Source: Conoideocrella luteorostrata
Taxonomy: Eukaryota; Ascomycota; Sordariomycetes; Hypocreales; Clavicipitaceae
Direction of reading: 5' to 3'
DNA length: 56,186 nt
Assembly: GCA_032433595.1 (NCBI GenBank)
Contig: JASWJB010000296.1
Span: 1-56,186, forward strand
Part shown: in pieces, positions 32,796 through 43,081 of the stretch
Layout of the letters: every line of letters begins with the position of its first letter
Position numbering within the stretch: position 1 is the stretch's first letter
Made by a program: the position numbers and the translations under genes
The notes under the pieces: generated by a model
Seen by the model: only the letters and a program-made list of their open reading frames with translations
Databases searched by the model: none
Told to the model about the DNA's origin: nothing

Positions 32796-35027
32796 ATGGC
32801 CGATGATGGCATGCTTCTAAATTTCGAGCTTGGCTCTGGACCTCTCAAGCCCCAGGTCAAATTTAAAGGTGGCAGCTGGCGGGAAAGGAAGCGCGCCGAG
32901 CGAGGTGCCAGGCAGGCGCAGTCTGGTCCGGCCGCTGATAAAGTTCATAACGACGATGCCTTCAGATCGTCAAAACGGCAGCGGCTAGATGGTGACGCTT
33001 CAGGAAACTACTCGAGTTACAAGCCGACTTCGCGAGAAGAACGCTCTGGCCAAAACTCTTCTAGAAATGACACCACTGGCGCACACAAGTCCAATCCCGC
33101 AGGCAAAGGCAATCGCCAAATCATCTCCCGTCTTTTCTCATTCAACCCAACGCAGACGACCGAAGAAACGAAAGAAGAACAGTGGACAGCTCCTAAACCG
33201 ACAAATGCGCCGCTAAGCGACGTGGCCAACTTTGGCTCTCTCACCATCTCGTCTCGGCTCGTCGACTCACTTACAAAAATGAACCTTGAGCGTCCTACCG
33301 CCATCCAACAAAAAGTCATTCCACATCTACTAACCAATAGCTCTGATGTGTTTGTGCAGGCAGAAACTGGTTCCGGAAAGACATTTTCCTATCTTCTTCC
33401 CATTCTACACCGTGTGTTGATGCTGAGTGGGAATGGCGATGGAAAGCAAATACATCGAGATTGTGGTATTTTTGCCATCATTGTCTCGCCCACTCGCGAA
33501 TTGGCAAAACAAACACATACGGTTCTGGAGCAGCTTATTCGACCTTTTCCATGGCTTGTATCAACCGCCATCACTGGTGGAGAGTCTAAAAAGGCTGAAA
33601 AGGCTAGAATTCGAAAGGGCGTCAACTTCTTGGTCGCAACACCAGGCCGTCTTGCTGATCATATCGATAACACCAAGGCTCTGAATCTGGGCACTGTCCG
33701 CTGGCTAATTCTTGACGAAGGTGATCGATTGATGGATCTAGGGTTTGAAGAAGATTTGAAGAAGGCTATCGATGTTCTGAAACGGATTTCCATTGTTCAA
33801 TCTACCGAGAAGGGAACGTCTTTGGAGGCTTTGCCTGAGAGACGTGTTACAGTACTTTGTTCCGCAACAATGAAGATGAATGTTCAGAAGCTGGGAGAAA
33901 TGAGTCTTGCTGATGCCACATTTCTGGCTGCTGAAAAGAGCGAGGACGACAAGATGAACGAAGATATGGTTCACAAAGCTCCCGCCCAGTTGCATCAAAC
34001 TTACATCGTAGTCCCTTCGAAGCTTCGTCTTGTTACGCTCACCTCCTATCTCAAATCGGTCTTTTCTCGGAGAGGCCGCACCATGAAGGCAATCATATTC
34101 ATGTCATGCGCAGATTCGGTCGACTTCCATTACGAAATTCTGCGAGACCCCAAAGAAACAGATCTTCCAGTAACTGCGCAAAAAGAGAGGGAGCTGGTTG
34201 AGAAAACCGTGTCCAAAGCAGCCTACATGACCTCTCCGGCCAGCCCAGAAGTCATTCTTCACAGGATGCATGGTTCACTCTCTCAACCAGTTCGAACAGC
34301 AACACTCCGATCATTCTCAGCTTGCAAGTCACCATCACTACTCATAACAACCGATGTCTCATCCCGAGGATTGGATATCCCCTCTGTTGACCTGGTCATC
34401 GAGTACGATCCGGCGTTCAGCTTCGCCGACCATATTCACCGCGTGGGAAGAACAGCACGAGCCGGTCGAGCGGGTGACGCCATGCTCTTCCTCCTGCCCG
34501 GTAGTGAAGAAGGATACATAGAGCTCCTCAAATCATCTACGCCCCCCTCTTCACAATCATACGAAAACGTCCTCAAAACGGGGCTCATGTCCAAGCTCGA
34601 ACTTCCTGTCGAGACGTCAGCTGCCCCTACCGACGGACAGTCATATCATGATAAAGCCGAATCACTACAACTTCACTTCGAGCAAAGACTACTCGATGAT
34701 ACGAAACGCTTAGAACTCGCACGCAACGGCTTCAAATCTCATATCCGGGCTTATGCCACACATATCCGTGAAGAGCGAGTACACTTTGACATCACTCAAA
34801 TACATCTCGGCCATATTGCTAAAAGTTTTGGCTTACGCGATCCGCCCGGTGGCATTGGCGCAGGTATTGACCGCAAGGCGAAGAGGAAGGGTGCTGCCAA
34901 GGGTCGTCAGTCCTCTTCCAAGGAGGATATGTCGTCTGCGGTGGATGAGAAGTCTTCCATGGATATTATCAAAAAGAAGAGCATGATGTTGATGAGTTCT
35001 GCCGCGGATGAATTCAATATTGGTTAG
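32796..35027 (+). CDS. DBP7: ATP-dependent RNA helicase DBP7
   Basis: An intronless frame of 743 residues, normal for fungal Dbp7. The N-terminus MLLNFELGSG and the basic SWRERKRAER segment are typical. DEAD-box motifs in order are the Q-motif region MNLERPTAIQQKVIP (162-176), motif I AETGSGKT (189-196), SPTRELAKQ (231-239), and ATPGR (281-285). Motif II is DEGD (307-310, in place of DEAD, as in Dbp7 relatives), motif III is SAT, TTDVSSRGLDIP follows, and motif VI is HRVGRTARAGR. A C-terminal DUF4217-like region contains RNGFKSHIRAYATH and HLGHIAKSFGLRDPPGGI, followed by a basic tail. Known Dbp7 acts in the nucleolus on early pre-60S particles. The start is the ATG after a T-poor leader (CAATAATGGC). 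Confidence 0.96.
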   Translation: MADDGMLLNFELGSGPLKPQVKFKGGSWRERKRAERGARQAQSGPAADKVHNDDAFRSSKRQRLDGDASGNYSSYKPTSREERSGQNSSRNDTTGAHKSNPAGKGNRQIISRLFSFNPTQTTEETKEEQWTAPKPTNAPLSDVANFGSLTISSRLVDSLTKMNLERPTAIQQKVIPHLLTNSSDVFVQAETGSGKTFSYLLPILHRVLMLSGNGDGKQIHRDCGIFAIIVSPTRELAKQTHTVLEQLIRPFPWLVSTAITGGESKKAEKARIRKGVNFLVATPGRLADHIDNTKALNLGTVRWLILDEGDRLMDLGFEEDLKKAIDVLKRISIVQSTEKGTSLEALPERRVTVLCSATMKMNVQKLGEMSLADATFLAAEKSEDDKMNEDMVHKAPAQLHQTYIVVPSKLRLVTLTSYLKSVFSRRGRTMKAIIFMSCADSVDFHYEILRDPKETDLPVTAQKERELVEKTVSKAAYMTSPASPEVILHRMHGSLSQPVRTATLRSFSACKSPSLLITTDVSSRGLDIPSVDLVIEYDPAFSFADHIHRVGRTARAGRAGDAMLFLLPGSEEGYIELLKSSTPPSSQSYENVLKTGLMSKLELPVETSAAPTDGQSYHDKAESLQLHFEQRLLDDTKRLELARNGFKSHIRAYATHIREERVHFDITQIHLGHIAKSFGLRDPPGGIGAGIDRKAKRKGAAKGRQSSSKEDMSSAVDEKSSMDIIKKKSMMLMSSAADEFNIG

Positions 35028-35297
35028 ATAAGGGCGGGGTTTTAGAATGCACACGCCCCAAAAAAAAAAAGTTGGGTTATTTTATAGTTGGCACACATCA
35101 TCATTTCTTGCATAGCGAGAGGTCCAATTGGCGCTTTGTTTCCATCGTGTGTTTTTAGTGCGTACGTCTTAGCACCCTGGGTTCCTGCAGATCATGATCA
35201 TCACTCTACTTTTCTCGCTGCGTTAGACATTGCATATGATCGAATTGGTAATTGCCTAACTAAATGTTGAGAGATTTTGGCAATGTAATCATCACAC
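35028..35297 (+). other. DBP7 3' region
   Basis: This follows the DBP7 stop and includes an A10 run near 35060 and T-rich stretches. No gene is seen. Confidence 0.4.
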
Positions 35298-35334
35298 TGA
35301 CGTCATGTGGATCGCTCTGACGTGACGTGCGTCA
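35298..35334 (+). promoter_or_regulatory. CRE/ATF sites upstream of small stress-like gene
   Basis: A perfect cAMP-response element, TGACGTCA, lies at 35298-35305. It is followed at 35318-35334 by TGACGTGACGTGCGTCA, two overlapping TGACGT half sites plus an inverted TGCGTCA. bZIP factors of the Atf1/AtfA type bind such sites and drive stress and spore genes in fungi. They lie about 200 bases before the start codon at 35511. A CACGTG core is at 35355-35360. Confidence 0.7.
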
Positions 35335-35375
35335 ATCCCAGAAGCAGGCTGCTTCACGTGTAACAGGTATCTCGA

Positions 35376-35383
35376 TATATAAA
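35376..35383 (+). promoter_or_regulatory. TATA box TATATAAA
   Basis: A consensus TATA box 128 bases before the ATG at 35511 and 70 bases after the CRE group. The following leader, about 100 bases, is AT-rich and has no ATG. A strict TATA box suggests an inducible gene. Confidence 0.65.
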
Positions 35384-35510
35384 TTCACTCCCAAGAAGTA
35401 GTTTATCCACTTCAACTCTACAATCGATAAATCTTTAAACTAAGGTGCTACAATCATCGATCTCAGAGCCAAACAGACGAATTCACTAAATCACCTCCCA
35501 CGAATCAGCT

Positions 35511-35849
35511 ATGGCAGACTCAGAACAAAAGGCCAGCAGCGCTGCCAACAACGCAGCTAAAAACACTTCAAATCAGGCCAATACCCTTGGTGACAAGGCC
35601 ACTGGCGCGGCTGGGTTTGTGACCGGTACAGTGGGTAATGCAATTGGTGGCTTGTCTCGAACTGCCGGATCAGTTACTGGTGCCGCAACAACCGGTATCG
35701 GCAACACATTCAACAATATCACAGGCGAGACGGGCAAACCTGTCGGCGACGGGTTGAATTCAATCGGCGGCGGAATTCAAAATGGTGTTAATAGCTTTGC
35801 TAAAGGCGTGGAGGACGCCGGGAATTGGAACAAGAAAGGAAAGGAATAA
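35511..35849 (+). CDS. Small Gly/Ala/Asn/Thr-rich LEA-like protein
   Basis: An intronless frame of 112 residues. It lacks Cys and is rich in Ala, Gly, Asn and Thr. Repeats of about 11-16 residues with alternating small and hydrophobic positions (NTLGDKATGAAGFVTGTVGNAIGG; SRTAGSVTGAATTGIGNTFNN) resemble the amphipathic repeats of LEA-type proteins and of fungal glycine-rich stress proteins. Such proteins are thought to protect membranes or proteins on drying, but the job here is inference. There is no signal peptide; the end is basic (WNKKGKE). The CRE pair and TATA box upstream fit stress or sporulation control. It lies tail to tail with TVP15. Confidence 0.8.
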   Translation: MADSEQKASSAANNAAKNTSNQANTLGDKATGAAGFVTGTVGNAIGGLSRTAGSVTGAATTGIGNTFNNITGETGKPVGDGLNSIGGGIQNGVNSFAKGVEDAGNWNKKGKE

Positions 35850-36180
35850 TGATTGGGTTGCAAATCCAATGTTGATATGCGGTACCGTTTTAAAAATATG
35901 AAAATTGTTATTTTCTTTAAGCATTACTATCAACCCCAACATCCTAATGATTTGTCTATTAAACGGTAACAGCATCTAATCCTCTCTCTCTCGTGTCGCA
36001 GTTGCTATAATGCTCAGTGTACCATGGAATTAACCCGTCGTAAAGGATTGTTGAGGTTTTCGTTAGACCTGATTCGTCCGCAGTCATAAGTATTTCAATC
36101 GTGGCAAAAGCAGGTTCATGTGCCGCGGCAAACGATGCAATTAGAATTGCAGAATACGCCTCAAAACGTGGAACCGTTGC
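35850..36180. other. Convergent spacer, no gene seen
   Basis: About 330 bases between the stops of the LEA-like gene and TVP15. AT-rich near 35890-35920; polyadenylation signals of both genes should lie here. Confidence 0.4.
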
Positions 36181-36893
36181 TTATACCTGTTCGGCGCCCC
36201 ATCCAGCGTTATCTGCGTCGCGCATGTTGCTGGGTGGCTCGATGGAGGGAATGAATTCAAGAACGACGTAGCCAAGACCTATAATGCAGACAATTCCACC
36301 AGCGATATTGCTGAGAACCGCTTCTCCAAAGAGAAGCCCGCCGATCAAAACGTAAACTGCGTGGCATTAGGACGAAATTGCGCCGTTCAAGCCGTTCAAG
36401 GTGTGCTACTTACAAATGCCTCGTCCAATGAAGGAGAATAAGAAGTTCGCATATCGAGAGACTTGGGGGGGGATTTGGAATTCTATGTCATGTTAGTAGG
36501 TGCAGTCAGAAATACGGTCATGCGCAAGACCATACCGAGCAAGCCAACAGCAAGACCGAAAATGATCAAGTAGCTGCCGAGGATGATGGGTTGACTATGT
36601 TGTATGCGTTAGTTGATCTAAATTCGGCCGATAGAGATGAAAAGCGCCCCAAGTATGAGAAGCCGCTTAACCGGTGCGAGGAAAGCGCGAGAATATTCGG
36701 CGCATACGCAGCGATATTGGTTGAGGAGAACGTACAGCTTAAGGAAGAAGAACTCAGTGATGCCACCAAGGAGGGTGATGGTCGCGACGACCAGGTTCAC
36801 AATGCGGCTGTGCACACACGTCAGTAAAAATCCAATTAGAAGCCAGGTCAATGTCCTGCCATGTGATGCGTACAAGATGTCGGAGAGCTCCAT
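36181..36893 (-). CDS. TVP15: Golgi membrane protein TVP15 (five exons)
   Basis: Exons (minus strand) are 36893-36874, 36807-36736, 36594-36536, 36482-36414 and 36356-36181, joining to 396 bases and 131 residues. Donors are GTACGC, GTACGT, GTATGG and GTAAGT, and every acceptor is AG. The spliced protein begins MELSDIFRIVNLVVATITLL and has four hydrophobic segments. It contains EFQIPPQVSRYANFLFSFIG and GYVVLEFIPSIEPPSNMRDA, and ends AGWGAEQV. These blocks define the TVP15/COPI-associated family, which resides in late Golgi compartments in yeast and has an unsettled role. No single frame shows more than one of the conserved blocks at length, so the gene is easily missed. It is divergent from MEF2 with 618 bases between starts. 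Confidence 0.92.
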
Positions 36894-37511
36894 TATGATC
36901 GCGGGATAAGTTTATTGTCGTAGAAGATGTCGCAAAGCCTGAGCAGGTATATATGTTTGCCTAGATAGGGCCAGGCAGCAGCTTATGGCTGGGAGGCGGA
37001 GTTGGGCGATGGGCGGTAGCAATTGGCTGCGTATCGCGAAGAGAGGTTGGAGGTTGTAGACCAAAGAAAAGTCGATGTGGCATTGGCTATACGTCCACAC
37101 TGACGTACTCCGTACACTTGGAACATCAACAGTCAGGGGCGACGCAATGGATGACACTAAGTGGATCCCGTCAGAAGCAGCCTGACAGCAACGGGGGCAT
37201 CCTCGCACGAGCGATCCAAAGCCCTGCTTACCGCCTTCCGTTTCTGATGCTCTCTCTTTTAGCAAGGCGAGTTTCAGGAATTCTGCCACGCAGCGCACTC
37301 TCAGAACGACGAAGTTGCAAAACGATGCGTCTCGCCTTGGTGAGTTGGCGATAGCTTACTAGGTGCCGAGGACGACAAACGTTCTTATTTCATACTTTTG
37401 CCTCGAGGAAGTTGTTGAGTTTGGTGGTTTGAATGCAGTCATCTATAAAATTGTGCCGCTGGGAACTCAATCATCAGCGTCCATGTTTGTGCTTCCAAGG
37501 TTGCGACAAGC
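36894..37511. promoter_or_regulatory. Divergent promoter region, TVP15 / MEF2
   Basis: No gene-like frame is seen. It holds one heptamer 8-mer (37106) and an AT-rich leader before MEF2. I could not recognise specific factor sites. Confidence 0.45.
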
Positions 37512-40117
37512 ATGATTATTATATCGATATACCGGAGGATAAATCCTGCCCCGAGTTCTTTATCCCGGTCTTTGCGACATGTTTCGGCATCAAAATTGGC
37601 ACCATACAGCCGAGAAAGTTTGCACAGCAAGGCAGTAGAACAGAAAATCGCCGAGGCTGGGAACATCCGTAACATTGGCATAATAGCTCATGTTGATGCT
37701 GTATGTAAATGCTAAAGCTGTGGAGATGATATTATAGAATCTGACTGACAATACATACAAGGGTAAAACTACAACAACAGAGCGCATGCTGTACTACAGT
37801 GGCGTTACCCAGAGAGTGGGAGGTATGTAAGCCTGCTGGAGTTCAAAACTACCGATAACAAATCCAAGCTTGGCTAACATATCGTCTAGATGTTGATGCC
37901 GGGAATACTGTCACCGATTTTCTAGAGCTTGAAAGAGAGCGAGGCATTACCATTCAGTCAGCAGCCATTACATTCAACTGGCCCAGTCCTCCAAACTGTG
38001 CGCCGGGTACCCATCCAAAAACCGTAAATCTCATCGATACCCCCGGCCATCAGGACTTCAGATTCGAGGTTGACCGATGCCTTCCCATCCTTGATGGCGC
38101 TGTTTGCATCATCGATTCCGTGAAAGGCGTCGAAGCGCACACGGAGCGAGTTTGGTCATCTGCACAAGACTTTAAAATTCCTCGCATCGTTTACTGCAAT
38201 AAACTGGACCGCGAAGGTGCGTCATTTAAGAAAGCTGTTCTGGAGGTTGGCACAAGACTGAAGGGCTGGCCTCTTGTCTGCCAGATTCCCTGGTGGGAAA
38301 AGGATCAGTTTGTTGGTGTGATTGATATCATCGAGGGCGTTGCATATCGTTGGAAATCAGAACGAGAAAAGATTCGCTATGGTCCAGAGGAGTTGAAGAA
38401 GAAACTTGCAGAGTCAAATCCTGAACTGCTAGCCGAGGTTGAAATTGCTAGGCAACGTCTGGTTGAAGGCCTAGCCGATTTCGATGAGGCAATTATGGAT
38501 GAATTTCTTGCAGATAACCCTGAAATTCCAAACTCTGCTATAAAGCAGGCTATCCGGCGAACTATTCTGGGTGGAGATGGTCGCGTTATACCAGTGTTTG
38601 CTGGCTCGAGTTTCCGCCACATCGGTGTTGAGCCACTGATGGATGCTATCACGGATTACCTACCCAGCCCTGCTGAACGACCAGATGCTGAGGTGCGAAT
38701 CGGATCATCTAAGCTGCCCCTTCAAGCTGCTCTGGACGCTAAAGGCAAGAAGGGTGGATCAAATGTTGCTTCAGTCGCTTCGGTCTTCAAAGTTTTCAAT
38801 CATCCAAAGGAGGGCGTCATAAGCTTCGTACGAGTATACCACGGCACCTTGACTCGCAATGCGTCGAGTTTTAATACCAACGTCCATGCTCAGGAGCGGC
38901 CAATGGGCATTCTTCAAATATCGGCATCAAAAACACAAGATGTACAGGAGCTTTCCGTAGGACAGATTGGTGCCCTCAGGGGATTGAAGAAGGCTCGAAG
39001 TGGCGATACACTGATCACAACCACAAATGGGAAGCCAGTTGCGGAATACCTTCGTCATGCACAGATTCGGCCTCCTGAGATCCCGCCCCCAGTGGCTTTC
39101 CTGCAAGTCGAGCCTTATGGGAACGTTGCCGCTCAAGACCTGCAGGTTGCATTGGAGAACGCTTCTCGAGAAGATCCCAGCTTACGATGGAGCCGAAACT
39201 CCAGGACTGATCAATTCACTATTCAGGGCATGGGCAAACTTCATTTGGACGTTTCTCTTTATAATATGAGACAGAAGCACAAAATCGATGCCGAATTTGG
39301 CCAAATCGAAGTTGATTATAAGGAGAGCGTTACGCAGCCTACTAAACCGCAGTATACTGTCTTTGATAGACCTGTTGCTAGCAAGCCGGGCAAAGCTGCT
39401 TGCACAGTAGCTCTGGAGCCTATCGATGCCGACAACTGCGACAGTCTTTCGGGCTCTGGTACTGAGATAGACGGAAATATCTACGAAATTGTGATCCCAG
39501 AGTCGGCACGGTTGAGTGATGCAGCTTTTGACATTGAAGAAGCACGTCACCAGCTTCTCAATGGAGCCATTGCCGGGTTAGCTCGGGGACCGCGAAGGGC
39601 TTCGCCAATTCACAGCTGTCGCGTCAAGATCACGCTCGATACTTCTGAGGAAGGTTTTGAGACTCCTAGCGGTGGACATTTCAGCGGTGTCGCCAGAACT
39701 GCCGTACAGAATTCACTTCGAGATGCATTCGACAGGCAGCAGATCGGAGTACTAGAGCCCATCATGCTAACACACATCACTTGTCCCGAGGTGACGGCCG
39801 GTATTGTACAGCATGACATCACAGCCGGGGCTGGTGGACAGGTGCTCGAGGTAAAGGATAGATCCGCCGAGTCCTCTAGCGATGAGTTGATTGACGCATC
39901 GAGGATTTACGCTCCTCCGGACCCGTACGATTCTGTGACGTCACTACGAGGAAAGAAGTCGACAGACAGAATGGTTGAGATTGTTGCCAAGGTGCCGTAT
40001 AAAGAAATGTTAGATTACGATGACCATTTAAGGAGCAAGACGGCGGGACGGCATTCCATGACCATGTCCTTTGATTCGTTTGCCAGGGTTGTTGGCCACA
40101 GGGAGAAGGGGCTGTAG
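37512..40117 (+). CDS. MEF2: Mitochondrial elongation factor G2 / ribosome-releasing factor 2 (three exons)
   Basis: Exons 37512-37700, 37762-37822 and 37890-40117 give 825 residues. The first 45 residues (YRRINPAPSSLSRSLRHVSASK) are basic and Ser-rich, like a mitochondrial presequence. The GTPase domain has G1 IAHVDAGKTTTTERM at about 60-73 (intron 1 splits it exactly between Ala63 and Gly64), G2 GITIQSAAITF, G3 DTPGH and G4 NKLD. Domains II to V follow, with RGLKKARSGDTL, GMGKLHLDVSLYNMRQKHK and EPIMLTHITCPEVTAGIV. The C-terminus SKTAGRHSMTMSFDSFARV is typical of EF-G. The family member with this layout, EF-G2mt, works with recycling factor RRF to split mitochondrial ribosomes. Donors GTATGT occur in both introns. 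A heptamer copy lies 12 bases after the stop (40129). Confidence 0.95.
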
Positions 40118-43081
40118 TGCTACCCTGTACGGAGTATACCAACTTGTTCTCTTTTGTGACAAATAGAAGCCAAATGCTATTTAGGATGGAAAATTGTAGA
40201 ATAGGCATTGCATCATATCATACTGAATAGTGCGACTACATTATTCCGAGCACGGGGATTGCTGATGGTGCGTCGAGGCTGTTTTGATATCGCGGACGGG
40301 GGATAGTGATGTCACATAGGGGCGAAGTTGGCGACGTCCGAACTTACTCTCACGTAGGATTACCACAACATCCCGCTTACATCCGCGACATTAACATAAC
40401 GAAAGCCAAATTGACAATGGATTGGCTGGCTACATGGGCGTGTTGGACTCCGTAGTTTATTTTAGCACAGCGCGTCACAGGTGTCACAAGCATCTCGAAA
40501 ACAGGTACTTCGACATAGTAACAAGCAAGGTGGTCAACAAAGTCGCACAGGTACTAGCGGGTTGGAATTGCAGATGACGCGTTCTGCTTCACGCACCTCT
40601 GCACGCATCCGATATCTCGACATTTAAGCGGACTTCGAAGAAGAGTTTCACCCACCCAGCAAATATTTAAACAATGAAAATCTGCAAAGTACCAGAACGG
40701 GCTGGAATGCGTCGCGAACTGTTCTGGCCGTACTGGTTCGTCAGCGGTTCCTGCAAGCATTCAAGGTGTGGCTGGCATGCATGCTGGAGCTGAATGCAAG
40801 GCGTTTTCTGTGCGTGAGATGGCGTCAACAGCGAACTGTCAATAGTCCATTGTCAATGATCCGGAGTCAACGATGGGTCAACAGATGGCTTGCATTATGC
40901 TGTTCCACCCGCTCATGCATTAGTCTAGCGAGCGGTACTAGAGTCTTAGTCTAGAAGCTGTCGCGTGTCTATGTATGTTCGATAGCGACACTTGCTTGGC
41001 CTCGATTCGGAAACATTTCAGACCCAACCTTTCATATTTTTTTTGGTTTCTACAATACGGAGTACGGAGTACATGTTGTGCTTAATTCATGGTCATGCAT
41101 GCATGCGCTAAATGGCCTCGATGTAACGGCGCCAACTTTTTTGGTGCGCGCCCCCCAGGTCAATCAATACTCGTGCGACCCGGCACCATTGGACTCTGTC
41201 GGGCATATGAATAATTATCCCTGTACTCCGTAGTAAAACTTTTTCTTGGGCAGTCGCAGGATAGCACGGAGTACGGAGTGCTCCGTAGGGACTAAAGAAT
41301 CTAGAAAAGATGCGACGCTTGATTACCCGCGAGCGGTTTTGACAGGAGAAAAGAGTTATTTGTTTCCTTAAAATTTTTCTATTCGGCCCTCCTCTGTTCT
41401 GCCAGGAGACGACGATTTTGTGTCGACCCTGGAGGTTTCCGAATTGAACACAACTCCGCTCACAGAGGGGTCCAACATTGATCTGAAGATTGAACCGCGA
41501 TTGAGCTGCCGATGAAGAGATTGGCACGCGAGGATTTGAGTGAGAGCAGATCGAACATCAGAGGAGTCAATCTAAGTCGTCCCTGGCAACAGACCCACAA
41601 GGGGGAAGCAACGAAGCAATAAGTAGTTACTCCGTACTACGTAGAGCAAAGAGACATTGGCTTTAGGCCAAGGGAATAGACAGCAGGGAAGGACAGGCGA
41701 GAAGCGAGATACCCAAATTTGGCGACGAGGAATGGATCCCCGTCATTTTTCTCCGCAAAGCACTTCAACAAATGCCGATCGATATGATGTACGCAGTACG
41801 GAGGGCTATTATATCACGCGCAAGCGCATGCTGAACTTTTCACTCGGAGGTTCGGATTGACGGCAACGAATACATATTCACCGATCCGGCGCGATGGTCG
41901 GGCCAACTTGTTTACATTTTGTCTGTTGAGCCTCAGTGCAAGTCGCGCTCCCCAATGTCTCGGGTATTCCAGCGATCAAAACAAGATAGTCGAGAATGCA
42001 AGCCGTGGCTCAGTTTTCATTTTCCGGAGGGAGGGAGAAACCAATCCATCCACTTCATTCAATGAATGGGTGAGCCATCGGTAGCGCGCAAGACGTAGAC
42101 TGATTGACTGGCAAGACTGGACAAGACAAGAAGGAGCCCACAGTCCAATTATTATGGAGCCAAAGTCTGTTCGCAACAAATCCCAAGCAAGGTTCAAGAT
42201 GAAACAAAGACATAATAGTAATTTTTTTTTCTTCCTGCGACTGCCTCATCCTAATGTGTCTTATTGCGCCGTTTTCTTCCTGGGCGGCCGGCGCCCATGA
42301 GTCGTGGATTGAATTAGGGGTGTGGCAAGCAGCGGGAGAAGAAAAGACGAAAAGTTCTCCAGTTCTCGAGAGGTTCGTTCTGGGTCGACTGCACTGCTGG
42401 CTGGCTATGGGTGGCGTGAACCTCTGGAACATTTTTGTATTGATTCCTGGTATGATTTTCTGGGTGGTCATTAACGAAATGCTCCCCAGATTTCATTTCC
42501 CGTTCGCTGATTGCACGAGGGCCACAGAGCGGTAGGATGGCTAGATGGTTTGTCCACATGGGGCCTGGTACGATGCCAGGATAATAATAAGGTAGTCTGT
42601 GGCTGACCTTCATTTCCGTTTGGCGCAACGGCGCCACGTGATTGGACGGCGGACGCGTTGGGACCTGCATTGGACTGGGGCGGTCAGACCAGGATGAGGC
42701 GCGAGGCTTCCCGCCGATTGGCAGCGGGCCGTGGCCCATCTTGGGAGTCTCACAGGCCTCAGCGCGCTGCTGGGGCAGAGGAGGAGCTGGCAATTTCACC
42801 GTGCTGCTAGCAGCAATAAATGGTAGTAGCGCAATAGCGGTAATAACAGCAATAGCAGCAGCAGGTAGCGCGCAGCTAGTATACCAGCACTAGCAGTGGC
42901 TGTTATGGCAATTTGAATGCCCCAACCGCAGTCAGTGCCCGCTGTAAGGGTGGGTTTGGGTGGCAGGCTGGCCCCAATGATTCAGATAGATTCCCTGTCA
43001 GGGCCGTGTTATACTTGGGTGTACATGCTCTGACCCGCGGGTAGCCAATAATGCCCGGTCAATAATTGTACCCAATAGTCT
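40118..43081. other. Long intergenic region upstream of the SUN-family gene
   Basis: About 3 kb without a protein-like frame. It carries seven exact heptamer 8-mers (40129, 41057, 41064, 41224, 41266, 41628 and a weaker group near 41795), a GCCACGTGATTGG motif near 42633 (CACGTG core adjoining an inverted CCAAT box), and an irregular AGC/AAT trinucleotide stretch at about 42800-42900. A large promoter for the downstream cell-wall gene is plausible. Confidence 0.45.
41057..41635. repeat. Heptamer repeat cluster, five exact copies in 0.6 kb
   Basis: Exact 8-mers at 41057 and 41064 overlap with a 7-base step. Others lie at 41224, 41266 and 41628. At 41266-41288 two direct units are followed by an inverted one (CTCCGTA), giving a TACGGAG-TG-CTCCGTA hairpin. 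Confidence 0.85.
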
